Below the pieces are notes generated by a model. That model saw nothing but the letters and a program-made list of their open reading frames with translations. It ran no database searches and had not been told where the DNA came from. 55,347 nt of DNA, from contig CAYGUK010000013.1 in assembly GCA_964352985.1 (NCBI GenBank), forward strand, positions 1 to 55,347, given 5' to 3'. This stretch comes from CAYGUK01 sp964352985 (lineage in GTDB: Bacteria > Pseudomonadota > Gammaproteobacteria > JAHCLG01). Shown here one piece after another: positions 16,564 to 24,476 of the stretch (position 1 is its first letter; every line of letters begins with the position of its first letter). A program made the translations under genes and the position numbers.

Positions 16564-16579
16564 ACCGTATTAATACGGT
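16564..16579. promoter_or_regulatory. Perfect 16-bp palindrome upstream of the radical SAM operon
   Basis: ACCGTATTAATACGGT is perfectly self-complementary and lies 57 bp before the likely ATG at 16637. Length and symmetry suit an operator for a homodimeric regulator. A TTGTGA element at 16552-16557 lies just upstream and could be part of a -35 region, but I cannot place a matching -10 box. Confidence 0.55.
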
Positions 16580-16636
16580 AAATAATAAATTAGATTTTAA
16601 TTACACTGTTTTAAACTTAATGCGAGTGTGTTGAAA

Positions 16637-17803
16637 ATGAAAAATGTCGTCATATTGGATCAAAATGCATCTACAATAATTTTAGCTAAGCGCTATCATC
16701 AGCATGAAGCTACCGTCATTGATGCCGCAAAAAAATATTCTCCCTGTTTATTTTTACGCTTATTTATTACGTATCATGGCATGCCGCCAATCGGCACTTG
16801 GCAAACACACACTTATGCTAAATATTATGATGACGATGATCAGCAATCTCATTTTTTTCTCATTCCTATGCAAAATCAAAAGGAAAAAAATCATCCTCAT
16901 ATACGCTTCGTCCACGATGTTTTATTTATAGATGAATTTAAAACGAATATTGTGCGACAAGCAATTCCTCACACGACACCGTTTTGGTATTTTCATTACT
17001 ATCCAAATACCGAGCACTCACCATTTCGCTCGATGACGTTAAATTTAAGTCCACAATGTTTAGAAAAATGTGTATTGTGCGCCGGCGCGAAAACAGGTCG
17101 CGTGAATAATGGGTTGAATCAAACGTTAAATGAATTAAGCATGGTGAATAATATTTTTCAACAATATCCCAATGCTATAAAAGAATTAGAGAGTGTCGCC
17201 GTTGTCACAGGATGTTTTAATGATTATAGTTCAATGGCAGAGCATTTATTTCAAGTTAAAAAAGCCATTAATCAATTTTGCACACCCGCGACTTTTCGCG
17301 TGTTAGAACATAATATCGTCACGCCTCAACAATTTGAACATATCATCGGTGAACTAGGATACGATATTTTTATTACCCTCGAATGTTTTGATCAAAAAAT
17401 TAGAAATATTGCATTAAATGGAAAAGTAGGTCGCAAGGGTCGCAACAGTACAGAATTTTTAGATATTATCGAAAGTTATGCAACCTATTTAGAGCACCAT
17501 CCCGAACTTGCTAAACACGTTGTCCACGTCACTTATTTGATGGGATTAGATTCTTTAAAAGTGACAGAAGAATTATTCGCTTATTTAGCAAAGCTCAATC
17601 AGAATTTAAAATCAACACAAATCCTACCCTGGCTCAGCATTTTTACCACTTATAATAATGCGATGCGAACGTTAGCAAACGCTAACTATAATTTTTCTTT
17701 TTTAATTGCGAGCATGGAATTAGCGAAAAAATATTTTGATCCCTTATTGCTAGCCTCACAATCAGGAACAACAGGAGAAGGCTATGCGCGTGGATTATTC
17801 TAA
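16637..17803 (+). CDS. Radical SAM enzyme, first gene of the biosynthetic locus
   Basis: A 388-residue protein with the radical SAM cluster motif CxxxCxxC (CLEKCVLC, cysteines at about 141, 145 and 148). The motif lies unusually far in, behind an N-terminal domain of about 135 residues that I do not recognise. The rest suits a partial TIM barrel. It should bind a [4Fe-4S] cluster and cleave SAM to a 5'-deoxyadenosyl radical; the substrate is unknown. The open frame begins at GTG 16628, but the ATG at 16637 is the more likely start. It overlaps the next gene by 20 bp, with GGAGAAGG before that start. Confidence 0.8.
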   Translation: MKNVVILDQNASTIILAKRYHQHEATVIDAAKKYSPCLFLRLFITYHGMPPIGTWQTHTYAKYYDDDDQQSHFFLIPMQNQKEKNHPHIRFVHDVLFIDEFKTNIVRQAIPHTTPFWYFHYYPNTEHSPFRSMTLNLSPQCLEKCVLCAGAKTGRVNNGLNQTLNELSMVNNIFQQYPNAIKELESVAVVTGCFNDYSSMAEHLFQVKKAINQFCTPATFRVLEHNIVTPQQFEHIIGELGYDIFITLECFDQKIRNIALNGKVGRKGRNSTEFLDIIESYATYLEHHPELAKHVVHVTYLMGLDSLKVTEELFAYLAKLNQNLKSTQILPWLSIFTTYNNAMRTLANANYNFSFLIASMELAKKYFDPLLLASQSGTTGEGYARGLF

Positions 17804-18161
17804 TCTCGATTATTTACAAAACTATGATATTTATCACAGCCATCAACCTATGATAGATGCCATTGAAATAGCGAAGACGTTAACAGAGCGACAAACGATA
17901 ATAGCGTTAAAAACTAATCACAATCAATTACTATGTCAAGAAATAGCACTAACAACTTCGCGAATTGCAGCCATTTTGATCACCTATGATCTTGCGCCAC
18001 CTTTTTTTTATAAAAAAGCAAGAGAGTTATGCAATGCCGAAGGCGCCTTTTTTATTCTACAAATACACTTAAAATCCAGCGTTAAAATTAATACAAACTA
18101 TCAACCTGATATTTATTGCGCGGATCAATTTATCGCCTGTAAGAAGGATTTAACATCATGA
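17784..18161 (+). CDS. Miniature class III aminotransferase-like protein lacking catalytic residues
   Basis: This 125-residue protein resembles disconnected core parts of class III (glutamate-1-semialdehyde type) aminotransferases, normally about 430 residues. Residues 22-47 match the helix and strand before the YHG segment. Residues 61-93 (IAAILITYDLAPPFF, ARELCNAEGAFFI) match the AAVIVEP...PP...LRELCDEHGILLI region. YQPDIYCADQF matches PDLVTLGKA. The pyridine-binding Asp (FDEV) is replaced by LQIH, and the PLP lysine by Gln115. It overlaps both neighbours, so it is probably translated. A catalytic aminotransferase is unlikely; a structural or regulatory role is inference. Confidence 0.55.
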   Translation: MRVDYSNLDYLQNYDIYHSHQPMIDAIEIAKTLTERQTIIALKTNHNQLLCQEIALTTSRIAAILITYDLAPPFFYKKARELCNAEGAFFILQIHLKSSVKINTNYQPDIYCADQFIACKKDLTS

Positions 18162-18955
18162 AAACAATTTTACCCAATGGTATGAATATTTGTAGTCAAA
18201 CCCAATATGAGACAGATTATTTATATCAGGAAATTTTTGTCGAACAATCTTATCTGCAACATAATATCATTATTCCAGAGCATGCCGTTGTTGTTGATGT
18301 TGGTGCTAATATTGGACTTTTTAGTTTGTTCATCATGAAGCATTTTAATATTGACGCTATTTATGCGTTTGAACCAATTCCAGATGTGTATACTAAACTA
18401 CAAGATAACACTAAATTTTATCACCATAAAATACAGTGTGTGAATCAAGCGTTATCAAATGAAATAAAACAAGATATATTTCATTATTATCCACAGTACT
18501 CTGTGATTTCAGGTCTTTATACCAATCCAAAACGTGATGCGGAAATTATTTTCAGTGGCATGGCCTCAAAAGATGAAAATACAAAACAATTAATTGAAAA
18601 GCGATTAGCAGATTGTCAAACTGTAACGTGTCAGTTTAATACGCTTTCCAACTTTATTAAAACTGAATATATTGCAAAAATTAATTTACTTAAAATCGAT
18701 GTCGAAGGTGCGGAATTACACGTTATTCAAGGTATAAACGAAAGTGATTTTGCTAAAATCGATCAAATCGTAATGGAAATACATCATCATACATTACTCC
18801 ACCCTATCATCAATAAATTACAACAACATCAATTTAATATTCATGTTGAAAAAGATAAGCACTTACAAGAGGCTGAAGTTTATGCCCTATATGCCATCAA
18901 ATATGATCATGAAATTTGTGAAACGCACACACCGTCATCGAGCATTAGTGAATAA
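18158..18955 (+). CDS. FkbM-family SAM methyltransferase
   Basis: A 265-residue methyltransferase. Motif I is VVVDVGANIGLFSLF (about 46-60), followed by AFEPIP. The C-terminal FkbM mark is LLKIDVEGAELHVIQGI. A long insertion between strands (GLYTNP through LADCQTV) resembles FkbM proteins of secondary-metabolite clusters, which usually O-methylate. AAGGA precedes the ATG, which overlaps the previous stop codon (ATGA). The context suggests methylation of a small molecule or its carrier-bound form. Confidence 0.85.
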   Translation: MKTILPNGMNICSQTQYETDYLYQEIFVEQSYLQHNIIIPEHAVVVDVGANIGLFSLFIMKHFNIDAIYAFEPIPDVYTKLQDNTKFYHHKIQCVNQALSNEIKQDIFHYYPQYSVISGLYTNPKRDAEIIFSGMASKDENTKQLIEKRLADCQTVTCQFNTLSNFIKTEYIAKINLLKIDVEGAELHVIQGINESDFAKIDQIVMEIHHHTLLHPIINKLQQHQFNIHVEKDKHLQEAEVYALYAIKYDHEICETHTPSSSISE

Positions 18956-19397
18956 GAATTTACTACTGATGGAAAATTTTAGCGGTATCACAAAAAATAT
19001 TTTACAGCATCGTGGACGCTATCATGATCTATCGAAATTTTCGACGAATGAATTTCAGGCTTACTTATTATTACACTACAACTATGAAAAAAAGAATACC
19101 TGTCAACTTTCAAAAGATTATTATCAAACTATTCAACAAGGATTAAACCATCATCACCAACATAATTCACATCACCCAGAGGCACATCAAAATGTGAATA
19201 ATATGCCCCTCATTGATCTGATTGAAATGGTGTGTGATTGGACGGCAATTGCTGAAGAAAATGACCATTATTCTTGTTATGAATGGGCGAGAAAAAACTT
19301 AACAAAAAAATGGGATTTTTCAACAGCAAAAATAAATCAAATTTATGACATCATTTATCAATTAGATTCTAAAAAACAATTAATGGAATTATCATGA
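18903..19397 (+). CDS. DUF5662-like His-rich protein
   Basis: About 164 residues, with the pattern of DUF5662: an N-terminal RHRALV segment, RGRYHDLSKFSTNEF near residue 40, then HHHQHNSHHPEA and MPLIDLIEMVCDWTA. The many histidines with paired Asp/Glu suggest an HD-like metal site, but activity is unknown. The start is uncertain: ATGs at 18903 and 18909 lie inside the FkbM gene, and the open frame continues up to 18843. The stop codon overlaps the next start (ATGA). Confidence 0.6.
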   Translation: MIMKFVKRTHRHRALVNKNLLLMENFSGITKNILQHRGRYHDLSKFSTNEFQAYLLLHYNYEKKNTCQLSKDYYQTIQQGLNHHHQHNSHHPEAHQNVNNMPLIDLIEMVCDWTAIAEENDHYSCYEWARKNLTKKWDFSTAKINQIYDIIYQLDSKKQLMELS

Positions 19398-19891
19398 CAA
19401 TGCTAGGGCTATTTAAACAATTAGCAAATCAAATTGCAATCACCTCGCTGCCTCACTTTTCTGGCATGGGCTTAGTGTTCTATGATGAGTATTATAATAT
19501 TTCCAATTATCATTGTGATTTAGTTCATAACACTTTACCACTTGCTTTTTTAACTTTACATTCAAATCATTTATTTACTTATTTACAAAGCATTTCAACT
19601 TATGATCATCCCTGTCATGATGGTTTTCATTTTATTAATCAAAAAGGTGTGTTAACCCATATTGCGCAATTTTTTTCACCCCCAATTGATAAAACAATTA
19701 AAAATATAGTTGGGCATGGCTCTAGAGTATATTGTGCTAAATCAGGCATGAATATTCCGGGAGTGATTGCAGTTGCAGCCATTTCAAGTAATCGCAGTGT
19801 ATATATATTTGAAAAAAAATCTCAGCAAAAAATAATCACGTCTCACAATTATTATCAATGTTCAAATTTAAGTGTCACCGCTAACTGTTAA
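19394..19891 (+). CDS. Unknown protein with possible degenerate DisA_N-like domain
   Basis: A 165-residue protein, last of the plus-strand set. Residues 76-145 vaguely follow the diadenylate cyclase layout: DGF where DGA is expected, a hydrophobic strand, GHGSRVYCA (107-115) where GTRHRAA is expected, then ISSNRSVYIFEKKS where SEETGxISV is expected. The catalytic RHR is missing, so c-di-AMP synthesis is unlikely even if the fold is right. I hold this resemblance loosely; a fully novel fold is equally possible. It overlaps the previous gene by 4 bp. Confidence 0.5.
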   Translation: MTMLGLFKQLANQIAITSLPHFSGMGLVFYDEYYNISNYHCDLVHNTLPLAFLTLHSNHLFTYLQSISTYDHPCHDGFHFINQKGVLTHIAQFFSPPIDKTIKNIVGHGSRVYCAKSGMNIPGVIAVAAISSNRSVYIFEKKSQQKIITSHNYYQCSNLSVTANC

Positions 19892-19946
19892 TCTATGTTG
19901 AGGATTACCAATAAATGAAATAAAACAAAAAAGAAACGGTTATAAC

Positions 19947-20591
19947 TTATGATTCCCAAGGTTTATCATAACCATATTCTTCTCTAGCTTGCTCTAGATT
20001 TTTACCGCTTTTTACTGCCCTTAAAATTTTAGATTCAGTTTGTCTAATATTTCGAGCACTATGAATAACTTCTTGCACTAAATGATTTGGAATAACTAAT
20101 ACGCCATTATTATCTGCAAAAATAATATCATTGGGATTAATCGTCACTTGATTTATTTCAATTTGACATTGCTCATCTGATTTATACACTCTGTTTTTGC
20201 CAGAACGCATATAGACTCCGGCACTATAAATGGGATAACGCACCTGCTTAATAAAATCAACATCTCGAATTGCGCCATTCACTACTGTGCCACGGATTCT
20301 TTTTGATATGGCCACTTCTGTTAGAATATTTCCCCAAGTCGTGCAATCTAATTGCCCATGATTATCGATTACAATAATGGCATTAGGTGGCACATTATCG
20401 ATATAATTTCCTGCTTGCTGAAATTCTTTTGGCTTTTTTTTAAATGGACTATATTGCACGGTATAAGCAGGCCCAACAATTTTACAATGAAGATTAATGG
20501 GTTTTATACCAAATAATGCCCCTTCAATTTGATGACCATCTAAGGCATCTGAGATTTCACTGCTTGAAAATTGTAACAATTCTTCATACAT
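19947..20591 (-). CDS. RraA-type aldolase/decarboxylase-like protein
   Basis: A 214-residue protein of the RraA/HMG-aldolase fold. The family marks are the glycine-containing GNILTEVA, RGTVVNGAIRDVDFI (quoted in part; the RD supplies the metal-bound site) and YPIYSAG. Related enzymes cleave or decarboxylate 4-hydroxy-4-methyl-2-oxoglutarate and oxaloacetate; others only regulate RNase E. The operon of oxo-acid enzymes favours catalysis. I chose ATG 20591, with GGAG 8 bp upstream and 1 bp after the dehydrogenase stop codon; the open frame runs on to 20645. Last gene of the minus-strand set. Confidence 0.8.
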   Translation of the reverse strand: MYEELLQFSSSEISDALDGHQIEGALFGIKPINLHCKIVGPAYTVQYSPFKKKPKEFQQAGNYIDNVPPNAIIVIDNHGQLDCTTWGNILTEVAISKRIRGTVVNGAIRDVDFIKQVRYPIYSAGVYMRSGKNRVYKSDEQCQIEINQVTINPNDIIFADNNGVLVIPNHLVQEVIHSARNIRQTESKILRAVKSGKNLEQAREEYGYDKPWES

Positions 20592-20592
20592 G

Positions 20593-21684
20593 TTAGAGCT
20601 CCACCAAAATTGCATTCGCCATATCCAAGGTCGAGGCATGACCACCTAAATCATATGTGACAAATCGATTATCGTTTACTACTTTTATGACCGCATGTTT
20701 AATTGCCTGTGCTTCTTTTTCAAATCCAAATTGTTTTAATAATAAAGAAATTGTTAAAAACATCGCACTGGGATTTGCTTTGTTTTTTGCTATTGCAGGC
20801 GCGCTACCATGTACGGGTTCGAAATAACATTGTGTCTCACCAAGATTGGCGCTGGCTGCAAATCCCAATCCGCCCATAATACCCGCACCCACATCAGATA
20901 AAATATCGCCAAACATATTTTCAGCAACGATCACACCAAATTGTTCTGGTCGTCTTACCATCCACATCGCTACTGCATCGACATTTAAAATATCCGCTTT
21001 TATGTGTTGATAATCATTAGCAATCGATTCAAAAATTTCACGACTTAATTGACTACTATGGCGAAACACATTGGCTTTGTCTGCAAGTGTCACACGATCA
21101 AATTTATTTTTTTCGGCGTATTGAAACGCAAAGCGAAATAACCGTGTTAACCCTGCTCGCGATTGTAGACGTAGCGAACAACTTAAATCTTGTGGTGAAC
21201 TATTTTGCCATCTGGGTGAAGATTTTATAATTGTATTAATTTCATTGGGAACAGGATAAAAATCAAAGCCTGCATATAACCCTTCGGTATTTTCTCGTAT
21301 CACACAAAAATTAAAAGGCGATTGATTTTTATTGAGTTGAAAACAAGGCCGCACATTTGCATAGAGAGCAAGATTTTGTCTTAATTGAATTAAGGAAGCT
21401 TGATAAGGTTTTTTGATTGGAACTTGGCATTCAGCAATCGCCTCACGTTCAGGCTTACTCGTCACAGCGCCAACTAAAATCGCATCGCATTGATTTATGA
21501 TTTCCCATGTTCGCGCTGGTAATGCTTGTCCTTCATTGACCCAACATGACCAACCGATTTCGCCAAAGTGTAACGAAACTGGAATATTCAAGTGCTTAAA
21601 AACAGGCAATGCGACATTCATGACTTCTTGCCCTATGCCATCGCCAGGTAAAACCGCAATTTTTAACGCTTCTTCAGTGTCCAT
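20593..21684 (-). CDS. Isopropylmalate/isocitrate-type decarboxylating dehydrogenase
   Basis: A 363-residue NAD(P)-dependent beta-decarboxylating dehydrogenase. It has the N-terminal PGDGIGQEV, substrate arginines near 102, 112 and 130 (IRENTEGLYAG), the K203 region DKAN, D236, and the signature NMFGDILSDVGAGIMGG with D260 and D264. VHGSAP follows for the cofactor. The specificity loop does not let me choose between isopropylmalate, homoisocitrate, tartrate or a new 2-hydroxy-acid substrate. leuACD are not here, so a dedicated role in this locus is likelier than leucine synthesis. It overlaps the upstream hydrolase gene by 11 bp. Confidence 0.85.
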   Translation of the reverse strand: MDTEEALKIAVLPGDGIGQEVMNVALPVFKHLNIPVSLHFGEIGWSCWVNEGQALPARTWEIINQCDAILVGAVTSKPEREAIAECQVPIKKPYQASLIQLRQNLALYANVRPCFQLNKNQSPFNFCVIRENTEGLYAGFDFYPVPNEINTIIKSSPRWQNSSPQDLSCSLRLQSRAGLTRLFRFAFQYAEKNKFDRVTLADKANVFRHSSQLSREIFESIANDYQHIKADILNVDAVAMWMVRRPEQFGVIVAENMFGDILSDVGAGIMGGLGFAASANLGETQCYFEPVHGSAPAIAKNKANPSAMFLTISLLLKQFGFEKEAQAIKHAVIKVVNDNRFVTYDLGGHASTLDMANAILVEL

Positions 21685-22375
21685 AATTTAAATACTCTAC
21701 TATTTTATGTTGGGTAAAGGTAGGATTATCTTCTAGCATGCGCATGCCGGCATTAGGCACTACACATAATTTTCCGTTTTTTCCGAGAGCAATATTTTCA
21801 ATGGTTACTAATTGTGATTTTTCACCAATGAAATGACAATAGTCTAGGGAAGTATTTTCTAAACCTCGACGCGCATCAGTGGCAACAACTTGAGACATTG
21901 AAAAAATCATGCGTTTCGCAGCGACATCATTTTCATAATCAGCATAATTAATTTCTGGTGGATTAAATGGTGAAAATACATTTTGATATAATCCACTTAA
22001 CGCGTTACCAACCTGTCCACTTCGACAATGTTCAATCACATTGTTTAACTGTTGTTTTAAACTCTCATTAGCAAAGCCAGGTGTCGACATTAAAATAATT
22101 TTTTTATTTTCATTGGTAAATAAATCAAAACATTGTTGTAAAATAGCGCCACCAAAAGAAATACCGATAAATACATCAAATTGCTTGAGTTGTTTCTGAA
22201 TTTCATTATGCCATAAATTATAATAATTCTTGTCATCAGCAAGGTGTAAAAAAGCTAAAGGATCGAAAAAATGTAATTCATAATCATTAGTCAGAAAATC
22301 AAATTTAGGTCGCAATTCTTCAATATCTGAAGCAAGCGGTAAGGCTGCAACTAAAATAAAAATTTTCTTCATCAT
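21674..22375 (-). CDS. Alpha/beta hydrolase with altered catalytic histidine
   Basis: A 233-residue alpha/beta hydrolase-like protein. The nucleophile elbow GISFGG is present. The C-terminal segment that normally gives GHxxxxExP reads NAGMRMLEDNP, so Met stands where the catalytic His is expected. It may be inactive, use another base or act as a lyase or binding protein. Its start overlaps the aldolase stop codon (ATGA) and its end overlaps the dehydrogenase start, so it is tightly co-translated with both. Confidence 0.65.
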   Translation of the reverse strand: MMKKIFILVAALPLASDIEELRPKFDFLTNDYELHFFDPLAFLHLADDKNYYNLWHNEIQKQLKQFDVFIGISFGGAILQQCFDLFTNENKKIILMSTPGFANESLKQQLNNVIEHCRSGQVGNALSGLYQNVFSPFNPPEINYADYENDVAAKRMIFSMSQVVATDARRGLENTSLDYCHFIGEKSQLVTIENIALGKNGKLCVVPNAGMRMLEDNPTFTQHKIVEYLNYGH

Positions 22376-23256
22376 TTATCTTCTTTATATCGAGTTAAAT
22401 CACCTAGCGTTAAATCGTGAATCCCTCGAAGAAATTCATCATAAGCAATTTCTTCGTGACCAATACCTAAATATTTTCTAACATAATTGGCCGCCTCTAA
22501 CACAGAATTAAGATCGAAACGTTCAATTTTTAATGCTTGGCAATATGCCAAAAAACACTCAATCGCTAAATTTCCAATGCCTTTGCCCATACCAGACAAT
22601 GAAGCATCAACAATACTGGCGCCTGAGTTTAAGGCCGCAATCACATTACTTTGCGCTAAGCCTAAATTATTATGCGCATGAAAACCAAATGGAATATCAT
22701 ATTTTTCATTCATCGTATTAAAAATTAGACTCACATCATCAGGAAATAAACTACCATTTGAATCTGCCAAATAAATCATATCAGGCTGTAAATCTTTCAC
22801 TCTATCAATCGCTTGATGCAAGTCTTCAATAGCGTAATAAGATAAACGGGTAAAGTTAATGGAAAAATTTAATCCTTGTTGTTTAGCAAATTCAATATAA
22901 GGATAACTATTTTCTAAATCCCCTTTAACGACACAAAACCTCACGAGATTGACACCGAGTTCGCTAAGTGCAATTAAATCTTCTTTACGAATATTTTTAC
23001 AATGAACCATCACCGCAACTTTTGCTCGCTTGATGAGGCTTTTGCAATAATAAATAAAGTCATCATGACATAAACCTGCGGGTCCAATATTTTCTTGATA
23101 TTCAAGACTACCATTGCGATAGCCAATCTCAATATAATCGATACCACTACAATCGAGTCGGGGTAAAATATATTGTAAATGCTCTTTGTCAAAATAAAAT
23201 TTTGTGCGATGACCGCCATCACGCAAAGAAACATCGAGCAATTGAAAATTTTTCAT
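22372..23256 (-). CDS. DRE-TIM metallolyase, 4-hydroxy-2-oxoacid aldolase-like
   Basis: A 294-residue HMGL-like TIM barrel. Visible are LRDGG (R12, D13), the metal-binding HAHNN at 193-197, ADSNGSL at 164-170 and SGMGKGIGN at 221-229. It is closer in pattern to 4-hydroxy-2-oxovalerate aldolases than to isopropylmalate synthase, and it lacks a LeuA regulatory domain. The expected chemistry is aldol cleavage or condensation of a pyruvate-type unit. ATG 23256 overlaps the ATP-grasp stop codon (ATGA); an in-frame ATG 12 bp upstream is less likely. Confidence 0.8.
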   Translation of the reverse strand: MKNFQLLDVSLRDGGHRTKFYFDKEHLQYILPRLDCSGIDYIEIGYRNGSLEYQENIGPAGLCHDDFIYYCKSLIKRAKVAVMVHCKNIRKEDLIALSELGVNLVRFCVVKGDLENSYPYIEFAKQQGLNFSINFTRLSYYAIEDLHQAIDRVKDLQPDMIYLADSNGSLFPDDVSLIFNTMNEKYDIPFGFHAHNNLGLAQSNVIAALNSGASIVDASLSGMGKGIGNLAIECFLAYCQALKIERFDLNSVLEAANYVRKYLGIGHEEIAYDEFLRGIHDLTLGDLTRYKEDK

Positions 23257-24347
23257 AATGAAGTCCATGATACTGTTAAATATAAAACAATCGCCACAAT
23301 AGCAAATACAAATAACAATCTTAAATAAAAAGCAATGTTGGGACGTGTGGCCAGAATTTTTAAATAAGCAAAGGGATGTTTTTTGATTAAGTGTCGAATA
23401 ATTTTTCGAGTCACAAAATTTGGTTTACCCGACATAGGAAATTCGTGAATCAATACACTGGGACTTTGATTCGCCTCAATAAAAACACCATTATTGTCTG
23501 CGATGGGTGTTGTTAAATCGCGACATTCCACATCAAAACCGACCAAATTAATATTTAATATGTTTGCTGCTTTTTGAAAAAGCCGTTTATTTGCTTTACA
23601 CATTTTGAGCGGCTTTGTTTCATAGGTGCCGCCCCGATTTGCATTACAAGTATGATTAACAAAAATCTGTTTACCCTCGGGTAATACTGAATCTAAATTT
23701 ACTTGTTGTTCTGCGATGCAATTATAAAACTCTTCATCTTGCTCAATCGGTGCAAAATAATCTTCCATTAATTCTCGTTTATTATTTTCTGCCTGTAATA
23801 ATTCGGCAAGCGTGCTTTTACCATCTCCAGTTAACCGCGCGGGATAACGCAATACGACGCCAATGATTTTTTGATTAAACAGTAAAACCCGATATGAATT
23901 TAATCCGCCATGAAATTCTTCAATAATTAAAAAACTTGCTTCAGGAAATGTTTTTTTACAAAAATTATTTAATTGCTCAAAATTTTGGATATTACAAAAC
24001 ACATTTTTCCCTTTGCTACTTTCAAGCGCGGGTTTTGCCACAAGCGGATAAGTTAAGTCTTTCACTATCTCTGATAATTGATTATCTTCATATTCATCAA
24101 GATGTATAATCACCGCTTTAGGCACCGGTATACCTGCTTCCTCTAATACTTTGTTAGCACAAAATTTATTGCTTGATAACACAGAACTCGACGTTGTATT
24201 AAAAGGATTACATGAATAAAAAAAATAAAAATGTGTTCCGGCAAAATCAATTCGACAGCCATCGATGACATAATCAATTTCCGCTGGCAGCAAATAATGC
24301 TTTGCGGCTAAATAATATTGCATAACACTAGGATGAATATCTGTCAT
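23253..24347 (-). CDS. ATP-grasp ligase with C-terminal membrane helix (cyanophycin-synthetase-like)
   Basis: A 364-residue ATP-grasp enzyme. ATP-binding elements include the VAKPALESSKGKNVF segment (K105) and IIEEF (E143, E144). LTGDGKSTLAELL is typical of cyanophycin-synthetase and glutathione-ligase relatives. Metal ligands are D272 and E291-x-N293 (FIEANQSPS). The family joins a carboxylate to an amine through an acyl phosphate. A hydrophobic helix at about 338-360, behind a basic stretch, tethers it to the membrane, which is unusual. It starts the overlapping minus-strand run; the kinase gene lies 129 bp upstream. Confidence 0.82.
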   Translation of the reverse strand: MTDIHPSVMQYYLAAKHYLLPAEIDYVIDGCRIDFAGTHFYFFYSCNPFNTTSSSVLSSNKFCANKVLEEAGIPVPKAVIIHLDEYEDNQLSEIVKDLTYPLVAKPALESSKGKNVFCNIQNFEQLNNFCKKTFPEASFLIIEEFHGGLNSYRVLLFNQKIIGVVLRYPARLTGDGKSTLAELLQAENNKRELMEDYFAPIEQDEEFYNCIAEQQVNLDSVLPEGKQIFVNHTCNANRGGTYETKPLKMCKANKRLFQKAANILNINLVGFDVECRDLTTPIADNNGVFIEANQSPSVLIHEFPMSGKPNFVTRKIIRHLIKKHPFAYLKILATRPNIAFYLRLLFVFAIVAIVLYLTVSWTSL

Positions 24348-24476
24348 AAGTGAATATTAATCGTTATCTCAAAATCTTATTTTACCAGTTTCCCTAAATT
24401 GAGTATACCCGTTAAAGCTTACATTCATATTAAACATTTTGAGTAATAATCTTAGGGAAAATCATGAGCTAAGACC

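Noticed and set aside
24389..24460. TTTCCCTAA and TTAGGGAAA facing each other between the APH kinase and ATP-grasp genes.
   Set aside because: The arms are only 9 bp and 54 bp apart; this is too weak to call a structure or operator in AT-rich DNA.
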